A stretch of 40,246 bases of DNA from Phycisphaerae bacterium (GCA_025936175.1 JAICTV010000021.1:1-40246), one strand, 5' to 3'; counted from the first letter of the stretch, positions 17,299-24,739 are shown. A program made the numbers and translations. The notes: generated from the letters alone by a model not told the origin.

Positions 17299-17769
17299 CT
17301 ATGCCGCTCCTCGTTTGCGTCGCACGCGCTCCCATGCCCACGCAAACGGCACGAGCGGAAGCAGCGCGGCGTACAGCACCCACTCGGCGGCGTTGTTGCG
17401 ATGGAGGTTGATCGGCTCGGCCAGCCGCTCGCGTCGCCGCCAGCGGCAGCTCATGGTCCACACGGCCATCACGCCGATCAGGAGCGGAATGACCGCGAAG
17501 TTGAGGAAGTGGTCCGCCGGCAGCACGAAGATGCAGCAAAGTGCGGCGAGCAGCGGGATCCACGCGAGGTCCCACAGGCGCGCACCGAAATGAGCCAGCA
17601 CCGGAAATCGCTCGCCCCGGCTCCGAGAGTAGCTCAGCGCGACCGGCACCGAATCGGCGGCCACCGGAACCATCGGCTCGATCACCTCCGCCGGCGCGCG
17701 CAGCGCCGTCAGGCGCTGCACGTGATCCTCAGCGCTGCCGCGGAACGGTTTGATCTGGTCGCGGTGCAT
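17299..17769 (-). CDS. Membrane protein, about three membrane segments
   Basis: A 156-residue protein, not recognised. The first 65 residues are soluble. Hydrophobic segments follow at about 68-85 (LAWIPLLAALCCIFVLP), 88-105 (FLNFAVIPLLIGVMAVW) and 127-146 (AAEWVLYAALLPLVPFAWAW), separated by a basic loop WRRRERLAEP. It is first in a tight three-gene run with the 111-residue membrane protein and the ESCRT-III-like gene; spacing to the next gene is three bases. The context suggests a membrane partner of the helical protein. Confidence 0.7.
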   Translation of the reverse strand: MHRDQIKPFRGSAEDHVQRLTALRAPAEVIEPMVPVAADSVPVALSYSRSRGERFPVLAHFGARLWDLAWIPLLAALCCIFVLPADHFLNFAVIPLLIGVMAVWTMSCRWRRRERLAEPINLHRNNAAEWVLYAALLPLVPFAWAWERVRRKRGAA

Positions 17770-17819
17770 TCGGAGTTATCCGAAATCTCAGATTTTGGAC
17801 TTCGACAACATTCTAGCGA

Positions 17820-19268
17820 CTACGGCCTCACCCTCGGCACGTCCTGTGGCACACGGATGCGATAGACGTGCGTGTCGAAGGGCTCGAAGACGTCGCCGAA
17901 CTTCGTCCCGTTCGCTTCCGCCGGCGGAGCGGCGCGGTTCTCGAACAGCACTTCGATCGACCGCATCGGCGTGGGCATCGTCACCGTCGCATCGAGCACC
18001 GCGTCGTCCACGTTGACCATGATCAGGATGTAACCGCCGCCGCTGGTCGTATCGGGCTTGAGCATGCAGCGCAGCGGCGCCGGCGTAACGGAGTCGCCCT
18101 TGACGTCGACGGAGTATTTGAAGTCTTCGCCGACGGTCGGCGACAGCAGCGCCGGCGTCAGCTCGCGAATTTCGGCGTTCACCAGCCGCGTCGTTTCCCA
18201 GAGCGCCTTGGCCTGGATCAGCAGGATCGGCGACGCCAGCGTCCATGCGGGCGCGTTCTCGCGATAGCTCGGCCTGGGGTCGGGCGACATGCCGACGATC
18301 CCGCCGGTGCGGTTGGGCCAGGAGTCGAAGGTGAAGTACGCGATACCGGTAGCGCCGCTGACGACCGCGGTGTAAACCTGCGCCCGCATCTGCGTCGGCG
18401 TCGGCATGCGGTAGGGCCAGTCGCGATCGTGCGGATGCTGGAAGGCATCGACGATCGTCCAGACCGGCTTGCTGTCCTTATTCGCTTCGACCGCCAGCGA
18501 CACCACCTGCGGCATGCCGTCCGGATCAGCCGCGAGCGTCGGAGAACGGCGCTTGCGATCCACCAGCGGATAAATGTCCTGGCAGGAGATGTCCCCCGCC
18601 GTGTTCCACTTCAGCCACCACTCGCGGTGACTCGGATAGATCGCCGGCGGGTCGTTGATGAACACCGGCAGGCCCGGCGCGCCGTAAGCGATGTTCTTCT
18701 TGTAGTCCTGGAACTGCTTGAACAGCGCGTCCATGTCCACCTGCCCGAGCCGGCCGGTGGGCTCATCCGTCCACATGTTCGCGAGCAAATTCGGGTGGTC
18801 CTTGATCTTCGAGAGCGTGTCGCTCGAGATCGATCCCATGTAGACGACTTGCAAGCCCGCGTCCTGCGCCAGCGCCAGCGCCTGATCGTCCCAGTTCGTC
18901 GGCCAGACCGTGTTGAAGTTCGCCTTGGCCAGCGCGTCCCACCCGACGTACTTCCCGTCCGGCCCGTCCGGGAGAACCATGCCCCAAAGGCCAAGCGGAA
19001 AGAACGATTTGCTCGGCTCGAACTGCCGCAGCGGCCGGCCGTTCTTGTCCGTGTGCGGCACGCGCTGGCGATGAACGGTGGAGATGTAGGCGCTCGCTCC
19101 ATTCACCCGCGACGCGAGCAGCGGGAGCAGGCAGAGAACGACCAATGAAGATGAACGCAAAGGAGCAAAGACGCAAAGCGGCAAAGAAGGCAGACACGAT
19201 CTTCTGATTTCTTTGCTTCTCGGCTCCTTTGCGTCTGTGCGTTTGTCTTTCAAAGGGTTCAATTTCAC
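17820..19268 (-). CDS. Secreted TIM-barrel-like protein, possible glycoside hydrolase, uncertain start
   Basis: The open frame reaches GTG at 19268, but the first 41 codons are read through the palindrome at 19145-19256. The true start is probably a TTG near 19160 or 19145, just before the export signal SSLVVLCLLPLLASRVNGA. The mature part has KSFFPLGLWGM, then an alternating pattern as in a (beta/alpha)8 barrel: FNTVWPTNWDD, LQVVYMGS, HPNLLANMWTDEP with a candidate acid, DISCQDIYPL, KPVWTIVDAFQH and GATGIAYFTFDSWP. A beta domain ending in DTHVYRIRV follows. It is a paralogue of the gene at 31150-32433. It is probably a carbohydrate-active enzyme; no GH family is assigned. It lies inside the ESCRT-like cluster and looks like an unrelated insertion. 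Confidence 0.75.
   Translation of the reverse strand: MKLNPLKDKRTDAKEPRSKEIRRSCLPSLPLCVFAPLRSSSLVVLCLLPLLASRVNGASAYISTVHRQRVPHTDKNGRPLRQFEPSKSFFPLGLWGMVLPDGPDGKYVGWDALAKANFNTVWPTNWDDQALALAQDAGLQVVYMGSISSDTLSKIKDHPNLLANMWTDEPTGRLGQVDMDALFKQFQDYKKNIAYGAPGLPVFINDPPAIYPSHREWWLKWNTAGDISCQDIYPLVDRKRRSPTLAADPDGMPQVVSLAVEANKDSKPVWTIVDAFQHPHDRDWPYRMPTPTQMRAQVYTAVVSGATGIAYFTFDSWPNRTGGIVGMSPDPRPSYRENAPAWTLASPILLIQAKALWETTRLVNAEIRELTPALLSPTVGEDFKYSVDVKGDSVTPAPLRCMLKPDTTSGGGYILIMVNVDDAVLDATVTMPTPMRSIEVLFENRAAPPAEANGTKFGDVFEPFDTHVYRIRVPQDVPRVRP
19145..19256. repeat. Long imperfect palindrome, family E, overlapping a gene start
   Basis: The left arm contains GAACGCAAAGGAGCAAAGAC and GCAAAGCGGCAAAGAA. The right arm in reverse complement reads AAACGCACAGACGCAAAGGA and GCCGAGAAGCAAAGAAA. 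The element occupies the space between the end of the second ESCRT-like gene and the signal peptide of the TIM-barrel protein, and it extends the latter's reading frame. Confidence 0.75.
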
Positions 19269-19879
19269 GCTTCCTTGTCCGGCGATGCGTTGCGGCGACG
19301 GACGGCCTGATCCGCCTGCTCGAACCCCTGCTCTTCCTTCACCGCGCCCTTGTCCATCTGGTTCCAGATCGCCATCAGCTCATTGCCGCTGCTGGTCAGC
19401 TCCGTGTTCGACAGCGCGTCCTTGTCGGCGTCGGCGCCCAGCTCCAGGATCGTGTTCAGCCGCTCGTTGTACATGTCCTGCGAGACCGAATCGTCCTCGA
19501 TCCAGCCGCTGATTTTGGCGACGTCCTTGTCGGTCAGATTGAGCCGCCCGAGCGCGCGGCCCTTCTCGTTGTTCTCTTTGACCATCCGCAGCCGGCTGAC
19601 GGTCAGCAGCTCCTTGCTGCGCAGGTTCAGCTCCCGCGCGGCCATGAGCTGTTCCTGCGTCTTGAGCTCAAAGTCCTGCGCCAGCGCCTTGCGCAGCTCC
19701 GGCGATTTCTGCTGCGCGCCCTGCTGGAAGATCTTCTGCTTCTGCGTCGAGACGTCGCCAATCTTCTTGAACAGCCGGTCGCGCTGCTTGGTGAGCAGGA
19801 TCTCCTCCCGGCGGAGTTCCTGCCGGTTGAGCTCACTGAGCGATTTCTTTCGGCCGAAGATTTTGTCGATTAAGGCCAT
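19265..19879 (-). CDS. Helical coiled-coil protein, candidate second ESCRT-III-like subunit
   Basis: The ATG at 19879 gives 204 residues starting MALIDKIFGRKKS, a short amphipathic segment that could bind membrane. Residues 14-108 form a long, strongly basic helical hairpin (ELRREEILLTKQRDRLFKKI, LRKALAQDFELKTQEQL, LRSKELLTVSRLRMV). Residues 113-178 are acidic and helical (LTDKDVAKISGWIEDD, YNERLNTILELGADAD, ELMAIWNQMDKG). This basic-then-acidic layout and length are those of ESCRT-III proteins, although I do not see a clear MIM motif and specific sequence identity is weak. It lies downstream of the winged-helix ESCRT-like gene on the same strand. Alternatives are a PspA/Vipp1 relative or another coiled-coil protein. 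Confidence 0.55.
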   Translation of the reverse strand: MALIDKIFGRKKSLSELNRQELRREEILLTKQRDRLFKKIGDVSTQKQKIFQQGAQQKSPELRKALAQDFELKTQEQLMAARELNLRSKELLTVSRLRMVKENNEKGRALGRLNLTDKDVAKISGWIEDDSVSQDMYNERLNTILELGADADKDALSNTELTSSGNELMAIWNQMDKGAVKEEQGFEQADQAVRRRNASPDKEA

Positions 19880-19913
19880 GCTGCCATCACTCACTGGTGC
19901 GCACCGGCGAGAT

Positions 19914-19986
19914 GTCATCCCGAGGTACCCCGAGGGATCTCGATCACCACTGGTGTCCGAGATCCCTGGGAGTAACTCGGGATGAC
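19914..19986. repeat. Long imperfect palindrome, family A copy 2
   Basis: The left arm GTCATCCCGAGGTACCCCGA continues GGGATCTCG. The right arm in reverse complement is GTCATCCCGAGTTACTCCCA followed by GGGATCTCG, so the arms match nearly perfectly around a loop of about 15 bases. It lies between the two ESCRT-like genes at 20008 and 19879. Confidence 0.9.
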
Positions 19987-20007
19987 ACTGTACGCGAGGT
20001 CACGGGT

Positions 20008-21501
20008 TTACCCCGCCTCCGGCTCGCCGCGCTGCTTGCGTTCCTTGTCGCGCTCCGGCGCCGGGTTGATCGGCGGGATGATGCGCTGCCCGGCGGGCGT
20101 CTGCGTCGCTCCGGCGATGCCCTGACCTTTCGCCGGTTCCTTCACCGATTCGGCGGGCGCGCCGGTTTCGCGGAGAAGCTCCTCGTAAAGCGCCTGCTCT
20201 TCGCTGCTCATCCCGCTGCCGACGACGCCCCCGACGCTTTCGGCCATCTCGCTGCTCTCCTGCAGCGTCGCGAGCATCTCCTCGGCGGCCGCCGCGTCGC
20301 TGGCCATTTCCTCGCTGTCCGGCAGTTTCGCGACTTCGCCCTGCTGCACCAGTTCGAGGTTGTGCAGGTGCGTGCTGACGACGTTGACCTGTTGGTTGAG
20401 CACCGTCAACAACTGCTGTCGGCGCTCGATGTCCTTGCGGAGCTGGAGCAACTGGCTCGTCACCCGGCGCTTGGCCAGCTCCGCGGTCGCGCTCTTGAAC
20501 TGCTCGCGCAGCTCGGCGTCCTTCGATTCGAGGGTGGAGATCTCCTCGTACGCGCGGTCGCGCTGCTGGCCGAGCGCGGCGCGGCGCTCGGAGAGAAAGG
20601 CGATCTTCTTCTCCGTCTCCCCCTTGCGGGCGAAGAGAGATCGGAGCTTGTCAATCATCGGCATATCCAAACCTCCGGCGCTGACGCGGTCTGCCGTCGC
20701 CGAGCTTTCGCGGAAGAGCACCAGCCGACCGTCCAGCTTCTTCGCCGCCAGCCCGGACTGCTCCTTCGCGTATGATCTTAACTCCGACTCGACGATTTGC
20801 AGCGGGAGCTGCGTTTTTGCCGCGATGCGATCGGCGGCGATGCCGGAGGCGGCCAGGTCCATCTGCTGCTGCTCGATCGCGTCGCGGACGCGGTCGCGCT
20901 TGTCCGCTTCGGCTTCGGGATTCAACAACTCCTTCAGGTCGGACGCGGCGGGATTCGCCGTGACCGTGAACCCGCCGGCGTCGTTCGGCTCGACCAGGAT
21001 CAGGTTTCCGGCGGTCACGCGCGTCGTCATGTCGCGCGCTTCTGGTGTGAATCCACTGGTGGAGAGCAAGACGATCGTTGCCGGTGATCGATCCGTCGCC
21101 GATGCCTCCGCTGCGACGATCTGATCGATCTCCGCCCGCCCGACCGGTTGCGCGGCTTGCCCAGACACCAGCCGCTCGATCGGAGACAGCGAGCGCACGC
21201 GCACCTTGCCGATCGTCTGGCTGAAGAACCACCATTTCTTCTGCCACAGGTCCACGTCGATCGACCGCTGCATCGGCATCTGCTTCTGCACATCGCGATC
21301 GAACCTGCCCATGGCGGCCATCGTCCGCTTGATATCGACGCTGTCGTCGCCGCGGACGATCTTCGCTTGCGATGCGTTCACCGCCCGCCGGCCGCGCAGC
21401 GTGTCCACGCGCAGGCGCTCGTCGGCGAGCAGGCGCTCGACGTGATCGATGAAACGCTTCTCGATCTGCTGGTGATGGGATGGGTCGTTCGAAGTGCTCA
21501 T
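20008..21501 (-). CDS. Winged-helix plus ESCRT-III-like helical protein (CHMP7-like layout)
   Basis: A 497-residue product started at the ATG at 21501, which overlaps the stop of the upstream 61-residue gene as ATGA. Residues 1-100 are charged and contain WQKKWWFFSQTIGKV. Residues 140-175 read TIVLLSTSGFTPEARDM and NLILVEP, faintly like the last strands of Mrr-type nuclease-fold domains. Residues 200-266 look like a winged helix: DRVRDAIEQQQMDL, IAADRIAAKTQL, PLQIVESELRSYAKE and wing KKLDGRLVLF. Residues 280-445 form an ESCRT-III-like module: MPMIDKLRSLFARKGETEKK, a basic hairpin with LLQLRKDIERRQQLL, QQVNVVSTHLHNLEL, then acidic helices and EEQALYEELLRE. The last 50 residues are a Pro/Gln/charged tail. 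A strong internal ribosome site precedes residue 280, so a short form may also be made. The domain calls are by eye. Confidence 0.7.
   Translation of the reverse strand: MSTSNDPSHHQQIEKRFIDHVERLLADERLRVDTLRGRRAVNASQAKIVRGDDSVDIKRTMAAMGRFDRDVQKQMPMQRSIDVDLWQKKWWFFSQTIGKVRVRSLSPIERLVSGQAAQPVGRAEIDQIVAAEASATDRSPATIVLLSTSGFTPEARDMTTRVTAGNLILVEPNDAGGFTVTANPAASDLKELLNPEAEADKRDRVRDAIEQQQMDLAASGIAADRIAAKTQLPLQIVESELRSYAKEQSGLAAKKLDGRLVLFRESSATADRVSAGGLDMPMIDKLRSLFARKGETEKKIAFLSERRAALGQQRDRAYEEISTLESKDAELREQFKSATAELAKRRVTSQLLQLRKDIERRQQLLTVLNQQVNVVSTHLHNLELVQQGEVAKLPDSEEMASDAAAAEEMLATLQESSEMAESVGGVVGSGMSSEEQALYEELLRETGAPAESVKEPAKGQGIAGATQTPAGQRIIPPINPAPERDKERKQRGEPEAG
20662..20676 (-). promoter_or_regulatory. 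Internal ribosome binding site and ATG within the winged-helix/ESCRT-III-like gene
   Basis: GGAGGT stands seven bases upstream of an in-frame ATG at 20664 (codon 280). The annotated start at 21501 has no Shine-Dalgarno. Initiation here would give a 218-residue ESCRT-III-like protein beginning MPMIDKLRSLF, about the length of the two neighbouring helical proteins. Confidence 0.6.
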
Positions 21502-21683
21502 GTCGCTTGAGCGGGAGGGCGAGGCTCCTGCCGAGCCGGGGTATAGGTTCGCGAAGACGCCAGCGGCTCGGCGGGAGCCTCGCCCGCGCGACCGCTGCGC
21601 CGCAGCCGCAGCCAGAGGAACGCGAGGAACACGATTGCCCACGCCCAGCCGGCGACGGAGAAAATGATGTACACCTCGCGCAT
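21498..21683 (-). CDS. Small single-pass membrane protein with repeat-encoded tail
   Basis: A 61-residue protein started at an ATG with AGGA six bases upstream. Residues 4-27 (VYIIFSVAGWAWAIVFLAFL) form one membrane helix followed by basic LRLRRSGR. The remaining half, about residues 31-58, is encoded by the palindromic repeat at 21511-21592 and is rich in Pro, Ala, Glu and Arg. The stop codon overlaps the ATG of the winged-helix gene (ATGA), so translation of the two is likely coupled. Being real is supported by the ribosome site and the coupling, but the tail looks like an accident of repeat insertion. Confidence 0.6.
   Translation of the reverse strand: MREVYIIFSVAGWAWAIVFLAFLWLRLRRSGRAGEAPAEPLASSRTYTPARQEPRPPAQAT
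21511..21592. repeat. Long imperfect palindrome, family D, within a coding region
   Basis: The left arm is GCGGGAGGGCGAGGCTCCTG then CCGAGCCGGG. The right arm in reverse complement is GCGCGGGCGAGGCTCCCGCC then GAGCCG. The loop holds GTATAGGTTCGCGAAGACGC. The element forms the second half of the 61-residue membrane protein gene. Confidence 0.85.
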
Positions 21684-21698
21684 GCCGTGTCCTGTTCG

Positions 21699-22685
21699 TC
21701 AAGCCACCCGACTCTGCGCGACGCCGGATCCACAGCGCGGACAATATCGCGCCCCCGCCGGCAGCGTCGCCTGACACAGCCCGTTCTCGCAGCGCTTGCC
21801 GTGAATCATGTAGCTCGGCACCGCGACCATCGGCCGGCGGTTCATCAGCATGCCGCGGACGCGGTCCATCAACTGCCCGCGGAGCTGCTGCGACGTCGAG
21901 TTGATGTATCCTCGCTGGCTCGCGCCCGCAAACATCATGGGGATCGACCACAGGGCGCCCACCGAGATCAAGACGAGCGTGCAGACGACCCAGGCGGCGT
22001 TCACGTCCATCGAGAGCGCGGACGGCCGGATCGGCTCGACACCGTGCCGCGCGGCGATCGCGTTGAAGCGGTCGATGACCGCGCGCGTACTGTGCCGGTG
22101 CAGTGCCACCTGTGCCCACAGCGCCAGATAGGCGAGCGACAGGCATACGTTCCACGCGAGAAACGCGACCAGGTTCGTCTCGAAGCCCGAGCGCATGTGG
22201 CGGTAAAACCCGTAAGTCGCGTCCATCACCGCGTTAAAACTGAAATGACCGTGCAGCGTCGCGAACCCGATCAGCACGAACGCGATGATCCCGAAGCGGA
22301 TAATGCTCCCGAGGCCGTGGCGCAGGCGGACCGTGCGGACCGCATCCGCGAACGCCGCCGCGTCTTCTCCGCCCGCGTGGACGCGCAGCCAGTCGGCGAG
22401 GTAGCCGAGCTGCTGCCGCTCGAACATCGCGAAGCTGCGGAAGGCGCGGCTGAGGCGAAGGGCCGGGGCGATCCCCAGCGTGAAGAATCCCAGCAACGCG
22501 GCGCGCACGGGGCTCAGCGAAAACTGGTTGTGATAGGACCGTCCCATCGATCGCAGCACGGCGGCGGCGAGATGATCCGTTTCTATCGCCACTGGCGCGT
22601 GAGCCTGCGCAGGGAGCACGCCGAGGTCTGGAGCGATGTTCGTCTCGACAACCAACGCACGCGTCCTTCCCGATTGCGTTACCAC
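21699..22685 (-). CDS. Polytopic membrane protein with C-terminal zinc ribbon
   Basis: The start is uncertain. The GTG at 22685 overlaps the stop of the upstream gene (GTGTGGTAA) and gives about 328 residues; longer in-frame starts lie entirely inside that gene. A soluble N-terminal part is followed by about four membrane segments: VRAALLGFFTLGIAPALRL, IIRFGIIAFVLIGFATL, TNLVAFLAWNVCLSLAYLAL and AAWVVCTLVLISVGALWSI. The end has CENGLCQATLPAGARYCPRC, a Cys4 zinc ribbon also seen in the upstream gene and related in kind to those of the kinase. The family is not recognised. It lies 15 bases before the 61-residue membrane gene on the same strand. Confidence 0.7.
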   Translation of the reverse strand: MVTQSGRTRALVVETNIAPDLGVLPAQAHAPVAIETDHLAAAVLRSMGRSYHNQFSLSPVRAALLGFFTLGIAPALRLSRAFRSFAMFERQQLGYLADWLRVHAGGEDAAAFADAVRTVRLRHGLGSIIRFGIIAFVLIGFATLHGHFSFNAVMDATYGFYRHMRSGFETNLVAFLAWNVCLSLAYLALWAQVALHRHSTRAVIDRFNAIAARHGVEPIRPSALSMDVNAAWVVCTLVLISVGALWSIPMMFAGASQRGYINSTSQQLRGQLMDRVRGMLMNRRPMVAVPSYMIHGKRCENGLCQATLPAGARYCPRCGSGVAQSRVA

Positions 22686-23014
22686 ACCGCCGCCCGGCGC
22701 ACCTGCACCGGCTGCGCCATCGGCAGGCCGCGTCCGCACCGCCGGCAGAAACGCGCGCCGCGCGGGTTCGCCGCGCAGCAGCCCCGTGTCTGACATCGGA
22801 CGCCCTGCGGCGGAGGCGTGAATCGCGCCGGCGCAACCGCGCCCGCAGCCGCGGGGCCGAACGGAGCGAAACGCCGCCGCGGCCGAAGCCCAAAGATCGT
22901 CGCCATCCCGCTGACGATCAGCCGGACGACCGTGAAGGCGACCCATCCGCAGAAGACGACCGCCGTCAGCGTGATCACGACCATGAAGATGAGGAGCGTC
23001 GCGAACCAGCTCAT
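22679..23014 (-). CDS. Small membrane-anchored zinc-ribbon protein
   Basis: A 111-residue protein. Residues 1-40 form one or two closely packed membrane segments (MSWFATLLIFMVVITLTAVV, FCGWVAFTVVRLIVSGMATI). A basic, Pro/Ala-rich linker follows, then a Cys4 zinc ribbon: CQTRGCCAANPRGARFCRRC (about 74-93). The stop overlaps the start of the next zinc-ribbon membrane gene, and the gene begins 27 bases after the kinase stop. The function is unknown. The shared ribbon type suggests that the kinase and these membrane proteins meet at the membrane. Confidence 0.75.
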   Translation of the reverse strand: MSWFATLLIFMVVITLTAVVFCGWVAFTVVRLIVSGMATIFGLRPRRRFAPFGPAAAGAVAPARFTPPPQGVRCQTRGCCAANPRGARFCRRCGRGLPMAQPVQVRRAAVW

Positions 23015-23041
23015 CGCACTTGATCCATCAAGCCCCGGAAC

Positions 23042-24130
23042 TCAGGCCGTCGTCAACTGCTGCGGCGGCGGCGGAGCGAGCTGCTCGCCGCAGAAGATGC
23101 AGTACTGATCGTTCAGGTCAGGGTACGCGCCGCACTTCTCGCACCGCCTGACCTTGGCCACCAGCTGCACGCCGCAGTACATGCAGAACTGATCATAGAG
23201 ATCGATCTGCTTGCGGCACGAGGGGCAGCGCCGCTGCCCCGCCGGCACCAATCCTTCGCCCGGAACGATCTGCGGCCCGTTGACGCGTGGCGGAAGCGGC
23301 GGCGGTGACATCGCGGGCGCCGACGCCGTCGCGAGCGCGCCCAGAAAATCATCCGCCGACGCGAATCGCTTCTCCAGCCGCGCGTACGACCGGCGGAAGA
23401 TGTCGTCGAGAAACTTCGGCGACGACGGATTGAGATCGCTCGGCACATCCGTCCCGGCCGGCCGCTCGCCGGTCAGCATCTCGTAGAGGATCACCCCGCA
23501 CGCGTACAGGTCCGCGCGGCCGTCGATGTTCCCGCCGCCGCGCTGCTCGGGGGCCATGTAATCCAGCGTGCCGGCGATCTCCTTCGCCTGCGGCGTATTG
23601 AGCGAGGCGGAATAGACGATCGACTGCGCCCCCGCCGTCGTCGCGGCCTTGCCGAGGCCGAAATCCGTCACCTTGACGACGCCTTCGGCGCCGTAGCCGT
23701 CCGTGCGGGCGCGCTGATGGACGAGGATGTTCTCCGGCTTGATGTCGCGATGGACCAGCCCGTTCGCGTGCGCGTACTTCAGTCCCGCGAGCACCTGCCG
23801 CATGATGGCGACGGCGTCGTTCGGGGCAATCGCCTTGGACGAAATCAGCGGCCGCAGGCTCGAGCCGGGGATGTACTCCATCGTGAGGTACGGCGTCTGT
23901 GCGTACGGATCGAATCCGATCGCGCGGACGATGTTGGGATGCACCAGGCCGTGGATGGCCACGCCTTCGCGCTGGAGCTCACGGAGGTATTGCGGATCGG
24001 TCGGGATCTTGATCGCGACGAGCTGATCGACCCAGACGTGGTGGTGCGCCTTCCAGACTTCGCCGAAGGTGCCGCCACCGACCTTTTCGTCGAGGATGTA
24101 CTCGCTGACGCGTTGACCCTGAGCGGGCAT
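23042..24130 (-). CDS. Ser/Thr protein kinase with two C-terminal zinc ribbons
   Basis: The ATG at 24130 has GAGGAG seven bases upstream and gives 362 residues. It is a complete Hanks-type kinase domain: glycine loop VGGGTFGEVWKA (17-28), AIKIP with the ATP-binding Lys at 41, HRDIKPEN (127-134), DFGLGKA (156-162), GTLDYMAPEQ (187-196) and DLYACGVILYEMLTGE. A Pro-rich linker leads to two tandem ribbons with Cys at 302/305/316/319 and 330/333/344/347 (CPSCRKQIDLYDQFCMYCG; CEKCGAYPDLNDQYCIFCG). No membrane segment or PASTA domain is present. In the 24.6-16.3 kb run it is followed by zinc-ribbon membrane proteins and the ESCRT-III-like genes, so it may phosphorylate them. That link is inference. 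Confidence 0.9.
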   Translation of the reverse strand: MPAQGQRVSEYILDEKVGGGTFGEVWKAHHHVWVDQLVAIKIPTDPQYLRELQREGVAIHGLVHPNIVRAIGFDPYAQTPYLTMEYIPGSSLRPLISSKAIAPNDAVAIMRQVLAGLKYAHANGLVHRDIKPENILVHQRARTDGYGAEGVVKVTDFGLGKAATTAGAQSIVYSASLNTPQAKEIAGTLDYMAPEQRGGGNIDGRADLYACGVILYEMLTGERPAGTDVPSDLNPSSPKFLDDIFRRSYARLEKRFASADDFLGALATASAPAMSPPPLPPRVNGPQIVPGEGLVPAGQRRCPSCRKQIDLYDQFCMYCGVQLVAKVRRCEKCGAYPDLNDQYCIFCGEQLAPPPPQQLTTA

Positions 24131-24191
24131 TTTTCTACTCCTCGGACTTCTCATTCTCCACGAACTTGCGTTCGTGGCTGCTACCGAAAAT

Positions 24192-24584
24192 TCACGCGAG
24201 CTTCTCCGCGAGCCAGTCGCAGACGAGAAGATTATATACCGCCGCGAACAGCGCTCCGACGACAAGGAAAGTCCACGCCGTCGCGCCGGGGATGTTCCAG
24301 TGGAACAGCCACGCGAGCAGGAGCGCCTCGATCACCGTATACGCGGCAACCAGTGCCGCGCCGGCGGCGTTGCTCTCGCGCTTGGCGACCCAGGTCGTCA
24401 GGAAAAACGTCGCCCACGGCGCGAAAAGCACCACCAGCAGCCACGAGACAATCTTTCCGCTGCCGGAAAGCAGCATCTGCCGCGTGGCTTCGTCCATCCG
24501 CCACCACGAGATGCCGCCGGCGATCACCGCCAGCGCCACCGCGCCGGCGACGACCTTGCCTGTGACAGTCTTCAGAAGGTCCAT
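24192..24584 (-). CDS. Four-segment membrane protein
   Basis: A 130-residue protein from the ATG at 24584. Hydrophobic segments are VVAGAVALAVIAGGISWW, IVSWLLVVLFAPWATFFLTT, AAGAALVAAYTVIEALLLAW and AWTFLVVGALFAAVYNLLV. It is not recognised. It ends 61 bases before the kinase start on the same strand and is the most upstream gene of the 8-kb minus-strand cluster. The region upstream, shared with scpA, is about 155 bases and contains TTATAA-like sequence on this strand but no clear promoter. Confidence 0.7.
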   Translation of the reverse strand: MDLLKTVTGKVVAGAVALAVIAGGISWWRMDEATRQMLLSGSGKIVSWLLVVLFAPWATFFLTTWVAKRESNAAGAALVAAYTVIEALLLAWLFHWNIPGATAWTFLVVGALFAAVYNLLVCDWLAEKLA

Positions 24585-24693
24585 GGCTCTTTGCCACAAT
24601 CGTACAGATCGAGGCCACCGCTGCGGTTATAAATTCCCGCCAATCCTCACATTGGGACGTGCCACCGTCACTGGAATTGCGCGGGCAACCGCT

Positions 24694-24699
24694 TACAAT
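24694..24699 (+). promoter_or_regulatory. Candidate -10 element for scpA
   Basis: TACAAT lies about 41 bases before the GTG at 24740, giving an expected leader of roughly 35 bases. No good -35 match is visible. Confidence 0.35.
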
Positions 24700-24739
24700 T
24701 CGCGGCCGCACGTTTCCCTCAAGCCAAGGACGGGCGAAA

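Noticed and set aside
19145..19256. CRISPR-like or tandem repeat array at the GCAAAG-rich sequence
   Set aside because: The units form two arms of one palindrome and there are no regular spacers or cas genes nearby.
20008..22155. Extension of the winged-helix/ESCRT-III-like frame upstream to 22155
   Set aside because: The added 218 residues are Arg-rich, overlap two other genes in a shadow frame and read through a palindrome. The ATG at 21501 is coupled to the upstream stop.
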